Positions 5,716 through 13,732 of a DNA stretch of 15,926 nucleotides are shown piece after piece. How positions within the stretch are numbered: position 1 is the stretch's first letter; each line of letters starts with the position of its first letter. The DNA comes from JAFDWI01 sp040255345 (GTDB lineage Bacteria; Actinomycetota; Acidimicrobiia; Acidimicrobiales; Iamiaceae). The DNA is taken from the NCBI GenBank assembly GCA_040255345.1, contig JBDZUV010000072.1, positions 1 to 15,926 of the forward strand, read 5' to 3'. Position numbers and translations under genes: made by a program. The notes under the pieces were generated by a model. That model did no database searches, was not told where the DNA came from, and saw nothing but the letters and a program-made list of their open reading frames with translations.

Positions 5716-8139
5716 TCAGGTGATGAGACGCACCGAGACCAGGTGTGCGTCGAGAGCGATCTCGACGCGCCCGTGGCTCACCGCCAGTTCCACGAGGTCG
5801 CGTTCGTTGCCGTCACAGCGCCACGCCTCGGTGATCGGGTCGCCGCAGTCGGGATCGACGCCGAGGTGGAGCGTGCGGTGCTTGCGGTCCCAGTTCCGCA
5901 CTCTGACGATGACGCCGGCGCCGCGGTCGGCCGGTTTCACGCTGACCAGTTCGGCGTCGGCGTCGCCGCCATCGATCGTGACGGGCCAGGTCGGCGTCAC
6001 GCGACCCGCGGTACGGTCCACGTGGCGCTGCAGGGCCCTCCCGGTGCGATGGGGCGCCTCGGCCGCATCGTGCCGGCCGAACGCGAGCTGGGCGGTCTGT
6101 GTCCCGCGTTCGTATCCCATCGCCGGTCCCAGCAACGGCACGACCCCCCAGGCCAACTCGCGTGGCGCGGTCCGGGCGACGACCGTCTCGACCGTTCCGT
6201 TCGGCCACCCGTGAACGGCCGTGGGCACGGCGGTGGCGAGCGCGAGTGTCGAGGTCGCGGCGGGTGGCGACGGCGGCGAGGTGACCGCCCAGGAATGCAG
6301 CGGCCAGAACGTCGGCTCGAAGCGCCGTTGGAGCGGTCGGCGCACGACGCCGCCGGGCTGGTGCATCACCAACCCGGTGATCGGCGACATTCCCCGCCAG
6401 GCCAGCGTCACGGTCCGCCGCAGCCGCGGGGAGATGAGCGACGTGACCACCACGGTCGGCGCGGCGTCGGCGAATTCGACAACGAGGCGCACGGTGCGGC
6501 CCTCGAGCGAGGCGTCGATCACGACCTGCACGCCGGCCTCTGAGCGGGTCGGCGTGACGGTGGCCGGATGATCGGCGGTCGCGTCGACCGGCCGCCAGCG
6601 GCCGCCGGGGAACTCGAGTCCCATCCGCCACAGCCCGCCACGCTCGGCGACCGCCACACACGACAGCGTGCGTGGGCCGGCCAGTTCGGTGCCGTCGGTG
6701 TCGACGAGGGCGACCAGCGTGCCGCCGTGGGCTTCGTCGAAGATCGCGGTGAAATACCGGGTGTCGACCGTGATGCGATCGCCCTCGCGGGTCCCGATCG
6801 GAGTCGCCGGCGGCGGGTCGGGCGCGGCGGGTTCGCGGGCCGGTCGCCCGAGCGCGGTGTCCAGCTGTGCTCGGGCCCGTTCCAACCACGGCCACTGTTC
6901 GCGTCGGGCGGTCCGATCGGGCGAGGTGCCGGTGACCAGATCGTGATGGTTCGCCGTCGCGACGATCCAGCGGGCTTCGTCACAGCGGTCCGGCTCCGGT
7001 GGGGTGGCGCTTCGGGCGCGCTCGACGTGTCGGTCCGCGTCGAGCCGGCGGCGTGCCCGCACCTCGTCGAGGCCGATCAGGTCGCGTCCCAGGTCGCGGA
7101 CGGCTCGTTTGAGCGCCGGCCGGGTCGCGTAGAAGCCGGTCCAGTACGGGTTCGGGTCCAACTCGATGGTCGGCAGGTCGTCACGGTGTGTGGCGATCAG
7201 ATCGAAGTAGTCGTCTTGGGACGCGTTGACCAACCACGCCCCGGTGCGGTCGTAGGCCACGGCGTTGAACTCGTCGATCAGCTCGGTGAGACGGGGCACG
7301 GGCCGGGAGAAGTCGAAGCCGATCGTCAAGAGGCGATACGGAGTACGCGCCAGCGGTCTGAGTTCCCCGAGCAACCCTTCGATGCGAGCGGCGACCTTCG
7401 CGGGATGCCGTGACGGCCAGGCCAGGGGCAGCCCCATGGCCCGGGTGAACCCGGCGTGGCCGATCAGGTCGCCATGGCCGTAGCCGAACGCGTGCCAGTG
7501 GGCGAGCACCTCCGCGCCGTCGGGAGCGCGCCAGACGAAATCGGCGGTGCCTTCCTCGACGAGAAGCGCCGCCGAAGTGCCGGGCCACGGGAAGTGGTCG
7601 GCCGCTTCGAGTTCGGCGCCGGGAAAGCGCATGCCGTCGATCCGGCAGATCCCCGCGTGGTCGACCCCGGCGGCGCAGAGCAGTGCGGGCACCCCGGGCG
7701 AATGACCGAAACTGTCGGGCAGATACAGGGTGCGTGGCTCCGCGGTGATGCCCTGCGCGCGCAACCAGGCCGATCCCTCCAGCAGGTCGCGCAGCAGCGC
7801 TTCGTCTTCGGGAAGCAGCGTGTCGGGAGTGGTGACGCCACTGCCGGTGAACGTGAGCCGTCCTTCGTTCGCGAGCCGGACGAACTGGTCACGTCGTTCG
7901 GGGCGGGCGCGCAGGTACGCGTCGCAGTAGAACGCGCACTCCACGCTGTAGACCCGGCGGCGCTCGGCATCGAGTGCGTCGAGCGCCCGGTCGAGGGTGG
8001 GCGCGACCATCAGGCGCAGATATTCGGACGACGTCAACAACCAGTCGGGGTCCCAGTGGGTCGACTCGGCCACGACGACGACCTCACCCGCCTCGGCCGG
8101 AACCCCCAGGCGTCGCCGGACGGCGGACTCGTCGGTCAT
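5716..8139 (-). CDS. Glycoside hydrolase family 38 (alpha-mannosidase-like)
   Basis: An 807-residue zinc-dependent retaining glycosidase of the GH38 type, acting on alpha-mannosides or related sugars. The catalytic half (about 20-430) keeps the metal and catalytic residues: H28 and D30 in STHWDPDW, D142 in YLPDSFGHS (the expected nucleophile and zinc ligand), and H399 in ANHHDLVTGTS. The conserved YWTGFYATRPALK segment (332-344) is also present. A Pro/Ala linker (about 432-447) leads to the beta-rich second half (about 453-807), typical of the family. No signal peptide is visible, so it is probably cytoplasmic and would act on imported oligosaccharides or its own glycans. The ATG at 8139 is chosen because GAGG lies eight bases upstream. 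No sugar transporter or regulator is adjacent, so the substrate is unknown. Confidence 0.92.
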   Translation of the reverse strand: MTDESAVRRRLGVPAEAGEVVVVAESTHWDPDWLLTSSEYLRLMVAPTLDRALDALDAERRRVYSVECAFYCDAYLRARPERRDQFVRLANEGRLTFTGSGVTTPDTLLPEDEALLRDLLEGSAWLRAQGITAEPRTLYLPDSFGHSPGVPALLCAAGVDHAGICRIDGMRFPGAELEAADHFPWPGTSAALLVEEGTADFVWRAPDGAEVLAHWHAFGYGHGDLIGHAGFTRAMGLPLAWPSRHPAKVAARIEGLLGELRPLARTPYRLLTIGFDFSRPVPRLTELIDEFNAVAYDRTGAWLVNASQDDYFDLIATHRDDLPTIELDPNPYWTGFYATRPALKRAVRDLGRDLIGLDEVRARRRLDADRHVERARSATPPEPDRCDEARWIVATANHHDLVTGTSPDRTARREQWPWLERARAQLDTALGRPAREPAAPDPPPATPIGTREGDRITVDTRYFTAIFDEAHGGTLVALVDTDGTELAGPRTLSCVAVAERGGLWRMGLEFPGGRWRPVDATADHPATVTPTRSEAGVQVVIDASLEGRTVRLVVEFADAAPTVVVTSLISPRLRRTVTLAWRGMSPITGLVMHQPGGVVRRPLQRRFEPTFWPLHSWAVTSPPSPPAATSTLALATAVPTAVHGWPNGTVETVVARTAPRELAWGVVPLLGPAMGYERGTQTAQLAFGRHDAAEAPHRTGRALQRHVDRTAGRVTPTWPVTIDGGDADAELVSVKPADRGAGVIVRVRNWDRKHRTLHLGVDPDCGDPITEAWRCDGNERDLVELAVSHGRVEIALDAHLVSVRLIT

Positions 8140-8167
8140 CGTCCCATCCTCGCGGGTCGACACTCCA

Positions 8168-8185
8168 CCAGGCGTCCGGGCCTGG
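8168..8185 (-). terminator. Short hairpin between the kinase-like gene and GH38
   Basis: CCAGGC (8168-8173) pairs with GCCTGG (8180-8185) across a six-base loop. It lies 48 bases after the stop of the kinase-like gene and upstream of the GH38 start. A weak terminator candidate without a T-run. Confidence 0.3.
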
Positions 8186-8233
8186 CGCGACCCGGTCGTC
8201 GATCGCCGCCGCGCAGCTCTCGCCGCGACGCTT

Positions 8234-8818
8234 TCAACCGTCGGCGGCAACGCGCTCGGTTCCTGGAGCCGTGGCCGAGGCCTTTTCCAGCGTGTCGAGG
8301 AACGCACGCGCGTCGTGGCGTGAGGTCAGCCTGATGAAGCGCAGGTGCGTGAATGCCGGGTCGCCCATTGCTCGGCGGTACTTGTCACGATTTCGCTTCC
8401 GGGTCGTCCACGCCCAGGCGATGATCGAACGATGCGGGTCGCAGCGTATGACGTTGCGCAGCGATTCGCGGTTGCCGTTCCAGAGTTCTTGGCGGCCGAT
8501 GGTGCGTCGCAATGTCCGGGAGATCACCTGGTACATGACGACGCGATCGGGCGGGTCCAGCCAGACCACGGTGCCGGCACGTGCCCAGATGGGCCCTTCG
8601 ATGGTCGCCACCCGGTAGTTGCCGTCGGCCACCCAGGCGTCGGCGGCGATGGCCCCAGACACGCGCCGGACGAATTCGTCGTCGTCCAATGCGGTCCAGC
8701 CGGGCTGGTGGAAGATGGCATCGAGCTCGACATGGGGCACCTCGAGGCGTGCGGCGAGGGCGCGGGCGAAGGTCGTCTTGCCCGACCCGGAGGTTCCCAC
8801 CACCGAGATCCGCTGCAT
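8234..8818 (-). CDS. P-loop NTPase, adenylate-kinase/FlaR-like
   Basis: A 194-residue cytoplasmic P-loop protein. The Walker A motif GTSGSGKT is at residues 8-15, with VELDAIFHQPGW (30-41), WVADGNY (62-68), a Walker B-like strand TVVWLDPP (83-90) and RTIGRQELWNGNRESL (105-120). This pattern matches proteins usually annotated as adenylate kinase-like or topology modulation (FlaR-like) proteins, whose real substrate is not established. The basic RTTRKRNRDKYRR-type region may form the lid. A GTG at 8824 would add two residues, but the ATG at 8818 is preferred because TAGGCT sits six bases before it. The tail after about 180 is Ala/Thr-rich and probably disordered. It stands alone between the ABC exporter and GH38 genes. 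Confidence 0.88.
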   Translation of the reverse strand: MQRISVVGTSGSGKTTFARALAARLEVPHVELDAIFHQPGWTALDDDEFVRRVSGAIAADAWVADGNYRVATIEGPIWARAGTVVWLDPPDRVVMYQVISRTLRRTIGRQELWNGNRESLRNVIRCDPHRSIIAWAWTTRKRNRDKYRRAMGDPAFTHLRFIRLTSRHDARAFLDTLEKASATAPGTERVAADG

Positions 8819-8824
8819 CGCCAC

Positions 8825-8830
8825 AGCCTA
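8825..8830 (-). promoter_or_regulatory. -10-like TAGGCT, leaderless arrangement for the kinase-like gene
   Basis: TAGGCT on the - strand is followed by six bases and the ATG at 8818, placing transcription start on the A of ATG. It also argues against the GTG immediately after the hexamer as the start codon. No clear -35 is visible. Confidence 0.5.
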
Positions 8831-8887
8831 GAGATCGTCGGGCGCACCGGATCGTCGGTTTTCCGATGCGACGGCGGCGGTGCGACG

Positions 8888-8921
8888 CGGGCGGCACAGG
8901 TGCTCGTGCGCGCGCCGCCCG
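8888..8921 (-). terminator. Hairpin downstream of the ABC exporter, candidate terminator
   Basis: CGGGCGGC (8888-8895) and GCCGCCCG (8914-8921) form a perfect 8-bp stem with an 18-base loop, 29 bases after the ABC gene stop. There is no T-run, and the long loop lowers confidence. Confidence 0.35.
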
Positions 8922-8950
8922 GTCGTCGGTCCGCCCGTCGTCGGGGCCGA

Positions 8951-10840
8951 TCAGCGCTCTCCCAGGGCGGCCTGAGCGGCGAACTGGGTGCGGTACAACT
9001 CGGCGTAGAGCCCACCCGAGGCGAGCAGCGTGTCGTGGGTGCCGCGTTCGACGATGTGGCCGTCGTCGACGACCAGGATCTGATCGGCGCGCCGGATCGT
9101 CGACAACCGGTGCGCGATCACGATCGAGGTGCGTCCCGCCAGCGCGTGATCGAGCGCCGTCTGTACCGCGACCTCTGATTCGGAATCCAGATGGGCGGTG
9201 GCCTCGTCGAGCACGACCAGGCGGGGGGCCTTCAACAACAGGCGGGCGATCGCGATCCGTTGTTTCTCGCCGCCCGAGAGCCGGTAGCCACGGTCGCCGA
9301 CCAGGGTGTCGAGCCCGTCGGGTAGTGACCGGACCAGAGGTTCGATCTGTGCGGCGCTCAGCACGCTCCAGAGTTCGTCGTCGGCGGCGTCGGGGCGCGC
9401 GTAACGCAGGTTGTCGCCGATGGTCTCGTGGAACAGATGGGCGTCCTGGGTGACCACGCCCACACACGACCGCAGCGATTCGAACGTGAGGTCGCGGACG
9501 TCGACGCCGTTGAGCCGCACCGCACCGCGGCGGACGTCGTAGAGGCGTGGGATCAGGCTCGAGATCGTCGACTTGCCCGCTCCGGATGGTCCGACCAGGG
9601 CGACCATCTGGCCGGCTTCGGCGGTGAAGGTCACGTCGAAGAGCACCGGTGCCGGTTCGGTGGGGTCCAACACGGCGACCGATTCGAGCGAGGCGAGCGA
9701 CACTTCACCCGCACTCGGGTAGGTGAACGCCACGTGGTCGAAGTCGAGCCGTACCGGCCCCTCGGGCACCGCGCGCGCGTCGGGCTTCTCGTCGATCATG
9801 GGCTCGAGATCGAGCACCTCGAAGACCCGTTCGAACGACACCAGCGCGGTCATCACGTCGACCTGCACGTTCGACAGAGAGGTCAACGGCCCGTACAGCC
9901 GACCGAGGTAGGCGGTCAGTGCGACGACGGTACCCACGTCGAGCAGCCCGTCGACGGCCTGGACCCCACCCCAGCCGTAGACGAGCGCCGTGGCGAGTGA
10001 CGCGGTGAGCATCAGGGCCGCGAAGAAGATCCGCGCGTACATCGCCGAGGTCACGCCGATGTCGCGCACCCGGCCGGCCTTCGAGTCGAAGCTTCCGGAC
10101 TCGTCGCCGGGGCGACCGAACAGTTTCACGAGCATCGCGCCCGCGACGTTGAATCGTTCGGTCATCGTCGTGTTCATCTCGGCGTTCAGCCGGTACGCCT
10201 CGAGCGTGATCGACGAGAGCTTGCGACCCATCAGCCGCGCCGGAACGATGAACACCGGGAGCAGCACGAGTGACAGCAGCGTGATCTGCCACGACAAGAA
10301 GAACATCGCGATCAACACGATGACGACGGTGACCAGGTTCGACACGACGTTGGCGAGGGTGTCGGTGAACGCCTGCTGGGCGCCGAGCACGTCGTTGTCG
10401 AGTCGGGTGACCAGCGCGCCGGTCTGGGTGCGGGTGAAGAACGCGATCGGCATCTTCTGGACGTGGCCGAACACCTGGGAGCGAAGGTCGAAGATGATGC
10501 CTTCGCCCAGCGACGCGGAGATCCAACGCTGGACGAGCGACAGCGCCGCGTCGGCCACCGCCAGCCCGGCGAGCAGCAGTGCGAGTTCGACGACGAGGCC
10601 GCGATCGTTGCCGAGGATCCCGGTGTTGATGATCGAGCGGATGATCAGCGGATTGATCGCACCGAGCGCCGCGTCGATGACGACGAGGGTGAGGAACCAG
10701 ACGATCAGGCGTCGGTACGGTGCGGCGAAGCGCAGCATTCGTCGACCGGTGCCCGGCGCGACCCGGTGGTCGACGACGGTCCGATCCCGCATGAACGAGC
10801 GCATGCCGTGCGGGCCGCCCATTCCCATCCGAGGTGGCAT
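8951..10840 (-). CDS. ABC exporter half-transporter (fused membrane and ATPase domains)
   Basis: A 629-residue type IV ABC exporter subunit, membrane domain first. After a Met/Gly/Pro-rich lead (1-35), six hydrophobic helices run from about 44 to 315. The ATPase domain (about 364-615) is complete: A-loop Y374, Walker A GPSGAGKS (417-424), Q-loop Q465, signature LSGGE (521-525), Walker B LVVLDEAT (541-548) and H-loop H577. All key residues are intact, so one chain should work as a homodimer. About 20 extra residues sit between the A-loop and the strand before Walker A (377-398). The substrate cannot be read from sequence; relatives export lipids, drugs or peptides, and no partner gene is adjacent. 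The ATG at 10840 has no good Shine-Dalgarno but has TAGAGT seven bases upstream. Confidence 0.93.
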   Translation of the reverse strand: MPPRMGMGGPHGMRSFMRDRTVVDHRVAPGTGRRMLRFAAPYRRLIVWFLTLVVIDAALGAINPLIIRSIINTGILGNDRGLVVELALLLAGLAVADAALSLVQRWISASLGEGIIFDLRSQVFGHVQKMPIAFFTRTQTGALVTRLDNDVLGAQQAFTDTLANVVSNLVTVVIVLIAMFFLSWQITLLSLVLLPVFIVPARLMGRKLSSITLEAYRLNAEMNTTMTERFNVAGAMLVKLFGRPGDESGSFDSKAGRVRDIGVTSAMYARIFFAALMLTASLATALVYGWGGVQAVDGLLDVGTVVALTAYLGRLYGPLTSLSNVQVDVMTALVSFERVFEVLDLEPMIDEKPDARAVPEGPVRLDFDHVAFTYPSAGEVSLASLESVAVLDPTEPAPVLFDVTFTAEAGQMVALVGPSGAGKSTISSLIPRLYDVRRGAVRLNGVDVRDLTFESLRSCVGVVTQDAHLFHETIGDNLRYARPDAADDELWSVLSAAQIEPLVRSLPDGLDTLVGDRGYRLSGGEKQRIAIARLLLKAPRLVVLDEATAHLDSESEVAVQTALDHALAGRTSIVIAHRLSTIRRADQILVVDDGHIVERGTHDTLLASGGLYAELYRTQFAAQAALGER

Positions 10841-10847
10841 CGTTGCA

Positions 10848-10853
10848 ACTCTA
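10848..10853 (-). promoter_or_regulatory. -10-like TAGAGT, leaderless arrangement for the ABC exporter
   Basis: TAGAGT on the - strand is followed by seven bases and the ATG at 10840. No useful Shine-Dalgarno lies between, which supports a leaderless mRNA and this choice of start. Confidence 0.5.
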
Positions 10854-11014
10854 CGGTGGTCGACGACCGGCCGATCGGGGTGGCGCCGACGGCGCCGTTC
10901 CTACGATGAGCCGATGGAACCCAGGCCGACCACGGTGCCGGCACCTGACGACCGGGGCCCGGGCGCGGCCCAGTGTCGGGGTGCACCCGTTTCCGCAGGA
11001 CACGGTCGTGGTGC

Positions 11015-11785
11015 TCAGTCGCCCCGCTGTCGGCCGGCCGCGTCGAGCCGCTTCTGCACCCGGGCGCTCAGCCCCGGCGCCACGGTGGCCACCGTTGCGC
11101 CGCTGCGCAATTCGAGCGGCGAGACGAACACCTCGGCCGGATCGTCGCGGATCGCACGCAACACCCCCGCGGCCACGTCGCCCGGCGTCTTGGTGCGGGT
11201 GCCCTTGGGCAACTCGATGCCGCCGTTGTGGAACATGCCCGCATCGCGGATGAACCCGGGAGCCACATGGGTCACCCCGATGCCACGACCGGCGAGGTCC
11301 TGACGCAGGGCGAGCGTGTAACCCCGGAGGCCGAACTTGGTGGCGTTGTAGAGCCGGGTCTCCGGACTCGCCGCCAGGCCCGAGAGCGACCCGATCATCA
11401 CGATCTGCCCGGTCGAGTCCGACGCGAGGTGGGCCTGTGCGAACGCGGTCGCCAGGATCACCGGGGCCCGCAGGTTCACGTCGATCTGCGTGTCGATCTC
11501 GTCGGTCGTGACCGTGTCGACCGGTGAGTCCTGACCGATCCCCGCGTTGGCGACCAGGATGTCGCAGCCCCGAGCCGCCTCGGCGACACGCTCCAGGTCG
11601 GATCGGTCGCGCAGGTCCGCGACGATCGGTTCGGCATCCAGCCGTTGCGCGAGATCGTCGAGCACGTCGGCCTTGCGTCCGGTGACGACGAGTTCGGCGC
11701 CGAGCGTCGCCAGCGACGCGGCGATCGCGTGACCGAGCCCTCCGGTCGCTCCGGTGATCAGTGCGCGGGCTCCGCGGGGGTCCAT
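11015..11785 (-). CDS. Short-chain dehydrogenase/reductase (SDR) family oxidoreductase
   Basis: A 256-residue classical SDR, the normal length for the family, which uses NAD(H) or NADP(H) to interconvert alcohols and ketones. The Rossmann cofactor motif TGATGGLG is at residues 11-18 and the NAG motif at 80-82. N104, S133 (in IGSLSG), Y146 and K150 (YNATK) make up the catalytic tetrad, followed by PG at 176-177. R37 in VVTGRK just after the second strand suggests NADPH preference (inference). The substrate is unknown. The ATG at 11785 is fixed by AAGGAG six bases upstream; an ATG eight codons earlier lacks such a site. It lies downstream of the acyltransferase gene with a hairpin in the 73-base gap, so it is probably transcribed separately. 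Confidence 0.92.
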   Translation of the reverse strand: MDPRGARALITGATGGLGHAIAASLATLGAELVVTGRKADVLDDLAQRLDAEPIVADLRDRSDLERVAEAARGCDILVANAGIGQDSPVDTVTTDEIDTQIDVNLRAPVILATAFAQAHLASDSTGQIVMIGSLSGLAASPETRLYNATKFGLRGYTLALRQDLAGRGIGVTHVAPGFIRDAGMFHNGGIELPKGTRTKTPGDVAAGVLRAIRDDPAEVFVSPLELRSGATVATVAPGLSARVQKRLDAAGRQRGD

Positions 11786-11791
11786 GAGCGT

Positions 11792-11797
11792 CTCCTT
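11792..11797 (-). promoter_or_regulatory. Ribosome binding site deciding the SDR start
   Basis: AAGGAG on the - strand, six bases before the ATG at 11785. It selects this start over the in-frame ATG at 11809. Confidence 0.8.
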
Positions 11798-11801
11798 GCT
11801 T

Positions 11802-11816
11802 CGGGTCATCGACCCG
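11802..11816 (-). terminator. Hairpin between the acyltransferase and SDR genes
   Basis: CGGGTC (11802-11807) and GACCCG (11811-11816) form a 6-bp stem with a three-base loop. It lies 42 bases after the acyltransferase stop and only four bases before the SDR ribosome binding site. It could be a weak terminator or a structure in the SDR leader. Confidence 0.35.
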
Positions 11817-11858
11817 TCGTGTCGGTCGAGTGGCTCGGAGCGTACCGGTGGAGGGCGG

Positions 11859-13061
11859 TCAACGAGACGAGAAACGTTCCTTCAGCCGGAGGAACGGCGT
11901 CTCGAAATACCTGAACGACAGCCCGGCGATCACCAACGTGCCGGTGACCACCACCGCCTCGAAGGGAAGCCGGCGCAACGACGTGGTCGTCGCCACGAGG
12001 TCGAGTACCAGCGGATGCAGCAGGTAGATCCCGTAGGCACGTCGACCGATCCAGGTCATCGGCGCCAGGGAGAGGAACCGGCCGAGCGGGGACCGTGGTG
12101 CCACCACCAGCCAGGCGACCACGACGGCGGTCGCGAGGTTGAAGGCGCTGAGGCCCCAGGCGGGAATGAACGGCACCCAGGGTTTCCAGAGGTTGAAGTG
12201 GGTGAAGCCGACGATGACGCCGGCCGCGACGAGCGCCGGAACGGCGACGAAGCCGAGCACCGTGCGCAGGCGAGGCGTGACGGTCACCCCGTGGAGCAGC
12301 AACGCCAGGAGGCACCCGACCAGCAGGCCGTCGCCACGCAGCAGCGAGTTGCGGAAGAAACTCAGCCAGGCATTCACGATCGCTTCACCCGAGGTGCCCG
12401 GCGTCGTCGCCGACAGCCAGAGACTGCGGCGCACCAGCCCGATCGTGACGATCGCGCCCGCCGTGGCCACGATCAGCACTCGCCGGGCCGAGTTCCGGGC
12501 CAGCGCGTAGACCGCGACCACGACCCAGGGCCACACGAAATAGAACTGCTCCTCGATCGACAGTGACCAGACGTGCCCGAGCGAACCCAACCCGTGCGGA
12601 TGGGCGATGTTCCACCAGTTCGAGTAGTTGGCCAGGATCGACACCCCGCCGGAGAAGTGGAGGTCGAGACCGGTCGCGTCATCCAACCCGACGGCGGTGA
12701 TCAGCCACAGGACCAGGACCAGGGCGACCGACAAGGGCGCCAGACGGAGAAAGCGACGCACGTAGAAGTTCCGCAGGCCGATGCGACCGTGACGCCGGCG
12801 CTCGGCGAGGAGCAGCGAGGTGATCAGGTAGCCGCTGAGCACGAAGAACACGTCCACACCCAGCCACCCGCCTCCGATGACGTCCAGGCCGCGACTCGCG
12901 GCCATGTGGAAGATCATGACCATGACCACGGCCAGCGCCCGCACACCATCCAGTGCCGGCTGGTAGCCGACCGGAATCCCGGCGGGCGGGCGGTGGTGAC
13001 CTTCGGCCGTGTCGGGTCGCGACCGTTCCGTGCCGACGGGCGTCTCGGTCGTGCCAGGCAT
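11859..13061 (-). CDS. Acyltransferase-3 family integral membrane protein
   Basis: A 400-residue polytopic membrane acyltransferase, the family that adds acetyl or other acyl groups to cell-surface sugars, lipids or antibiotics. Family hallmarks are all present: ALDGVRALAV (36-45), the conserved histidine H52 in the first helix, GWLGVDVFFVLSGYLIT (65-81), RRFLRLAP (102-109) and HVWSLSIEEQFYFVWP (163-178). About ten hydrophobic helices follow through to residue 385. The chain ends soon after the last helix, so the SGNH esterase-like domain found in many longer homologues is absent. The acceptor is unknown. An alternative ATG at 13154 exists, but the start at 13061 removes a non-conserved basic lead; GGGGA lies very close to it and TACGCT ten bases upstream, so the start is moderately certain. 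The gene is divergent from the HNH gene. Confidence 0.9.
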   Translation of the reverse strand: MPGTTETPVGTERSRPDTAEGHHRPPAGIPVGYQPALDGVRALAVVMVMIFHMAASRGLDVIGGGWLGVDVFFVLSGYLITSLLLAERRRHGRIGLRNFYVRRFLRLAPLSVALVLVLWLITAVGLDDATGLDLHFSGGVSILANYSNWWNIAHPHGLGSLGHVWSLSIEEQFYFVWPWVVVAVYALARNSARRVLIVATAGAIVTIGLVRRSLWLSATTPGTSGEAIVNAWLSFFRNSLLRGDGLLVGCLLALLLHGVTVTPRLRTVLGFVAVPALVAAGVIVGFTHFNLWKPWVPFIPAWGLSAFNLATAVVVAWLVVAPRSPLGRFLSLAPMTWIGRRAYGIYLLHPLVLDLVATTTSLRRLPFEAVVVTGTLVIAGLSFRYFETPFLRLKERFSSR

Positions 13062-13170
13062 TTCCCCGGTGAGCGTAATTGACCCGGTCCCGCTCGACCA
13101 CGGATCCGACCTGCGCACGACCAGGCGGGTCCACCTTCGAAAGCTGCCGTGCACGGGTGTTGCGAGCGGA

Positions 13171-13176
13171 TAGCGT
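13171..13176 (+). promoter_or_regulatory. -10 candidate TAGCGT for the HNH/L,D-transpeptidase pair
   Basis: TAGCGT in the 161-base divergent gap would start transcription near 13183, giving a leader of about 40 bases that contains the strong ribosome binding site. The region 17 bases upstream is not a good -35. Confidence 0.3.
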
Positions 13177-13208
13177 TGCGTGCGTCGCCGGGTCGGCCTC
13201 AGGTAGCG

Positions 13209-13216
13209 AAAGGAGG
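13209..13216 (+). promoter_or_regulatory. Strong ribosome binding site selecting a GTG start
   Basis: AAAGGAGG ends six bases before GTG at 13223. It is the best Shine-Dalgarno in the window and decides the HNH gene start against an ATG 48 codons upstream in the same frame. Confidence 0.85.
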
Positions 13217-13222
13217 GCCGCG

Positions 13223-13732
13223 GTGAGCGCGACGCTGCTGTTGAACGCGACCTACGAGCCCCTTCACGTGGTCACTCACCGCCGCGCCGTGGTGCTGGTG
13301 CTCTCGGGCAAGGCCGACGTCGTCTCCGAGGGCAGCGGCGAGTTGCACTCGGAACGCCTGACGGTGCCGGTGCCTTCGGTGATCCGCCTGCGCTACTACG
13401 TCAGAGTGCCCTTCAGGGCGCACCTGCCCCTCACCCGTCGCAACGTCGTCGCCCGCGACAAGAACCGCTGCGCGTACTGCGGGATGAAGGGCGACACCGT
13501 CGACCATGTCGTGCCGCGTTCGCGGGGCGGCGAACACATCTGGCAGAACGTCGTCGCCGCGTGCGGCGGCTGCAACGGCCGAAAGGCCGACCGGACCCTC
13601 GACGAACTGGGTTGGACGCTGCGTGTCACCCCGCACGCACCGTCGGGCTGGTCGTGGCTGCTCGTGGGGGTGACCGCGGATCCGGCCTGGGAGCCGTGGC
13701 TCGCGAGAACGCCGGCGCACGCGGTGGCCTGA
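13223..13732 (+). CDS. HNH endonuclease family protein
   Basis: A 169-residue protein with a GTG start. The first 75 residues (LLNATYEPLHVVTHRRAVVL and the following strands) form the conserved N-terminal part of a widespread actinobacterial HNH family. The nuclease module runs from about 76 to 128: zinc pair C83/C86 in RCAYCG, the D94-H95 of DHVVPRSRGG, N109, and the second zinc pair C114/C117 in ACGGCN, with N118 following. The ββα-metal active site is therefore intact. Members nick or cut DNA in vitro or are implied to, but the cellular role of this subfamily is not established, and no restriction, mobile or phage gene is nearby. It is probably a chromosomal housekeeping gene. Its TGA shares one base with the next ATG, coupling it to the secreted L,D-transpeptidase-like protein. 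Confidence 0.92.
   Translation: MSATLLLNATYEPLHVVTHRRAVVLVLSGKADVVSEGSGELHSERLTVPVPSVIRLRYYVRVPFRAHLPLTRRNVVARDKNRCAYCGMKGDTVDHVVPRSRGGEHIWQNVVAACGGCNGRKADRTLDELGWTLRVTPHAPSGWSWLLVGVTADPAWEPWLARTPAHAVA

Noticed and set aside
3243..6543. Long + strand open frames opposite the TetR, TerC, yggS and GH38 genes (for example 3243-4505 and 4709-6214)
   Set aside because: They are shadows of high-GC genes on the other strand. They are rich in Arg, Gly, Asp and Val with no domain pattern, while the - strand frames carry intact family motifs.
10841..11014. Possible short gene in the gap between the ABC exporter and the SDR gene
   Set aside because: The + strand frames starting at ATG 10907 and 10914 have no ribosome binding site and read into the SDR gene with shadow-type composition. 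The gap holds only a palindrome, GGTGCCGGCACC, of unclear meaning.
13223..13732. HNH gene as part of a defence or mobile system
   Set aside because: No methyltransferase, restriction subunit, transposase, intron or phage gene is adjacent. The protein matches the stand-alone actinobacterial family.
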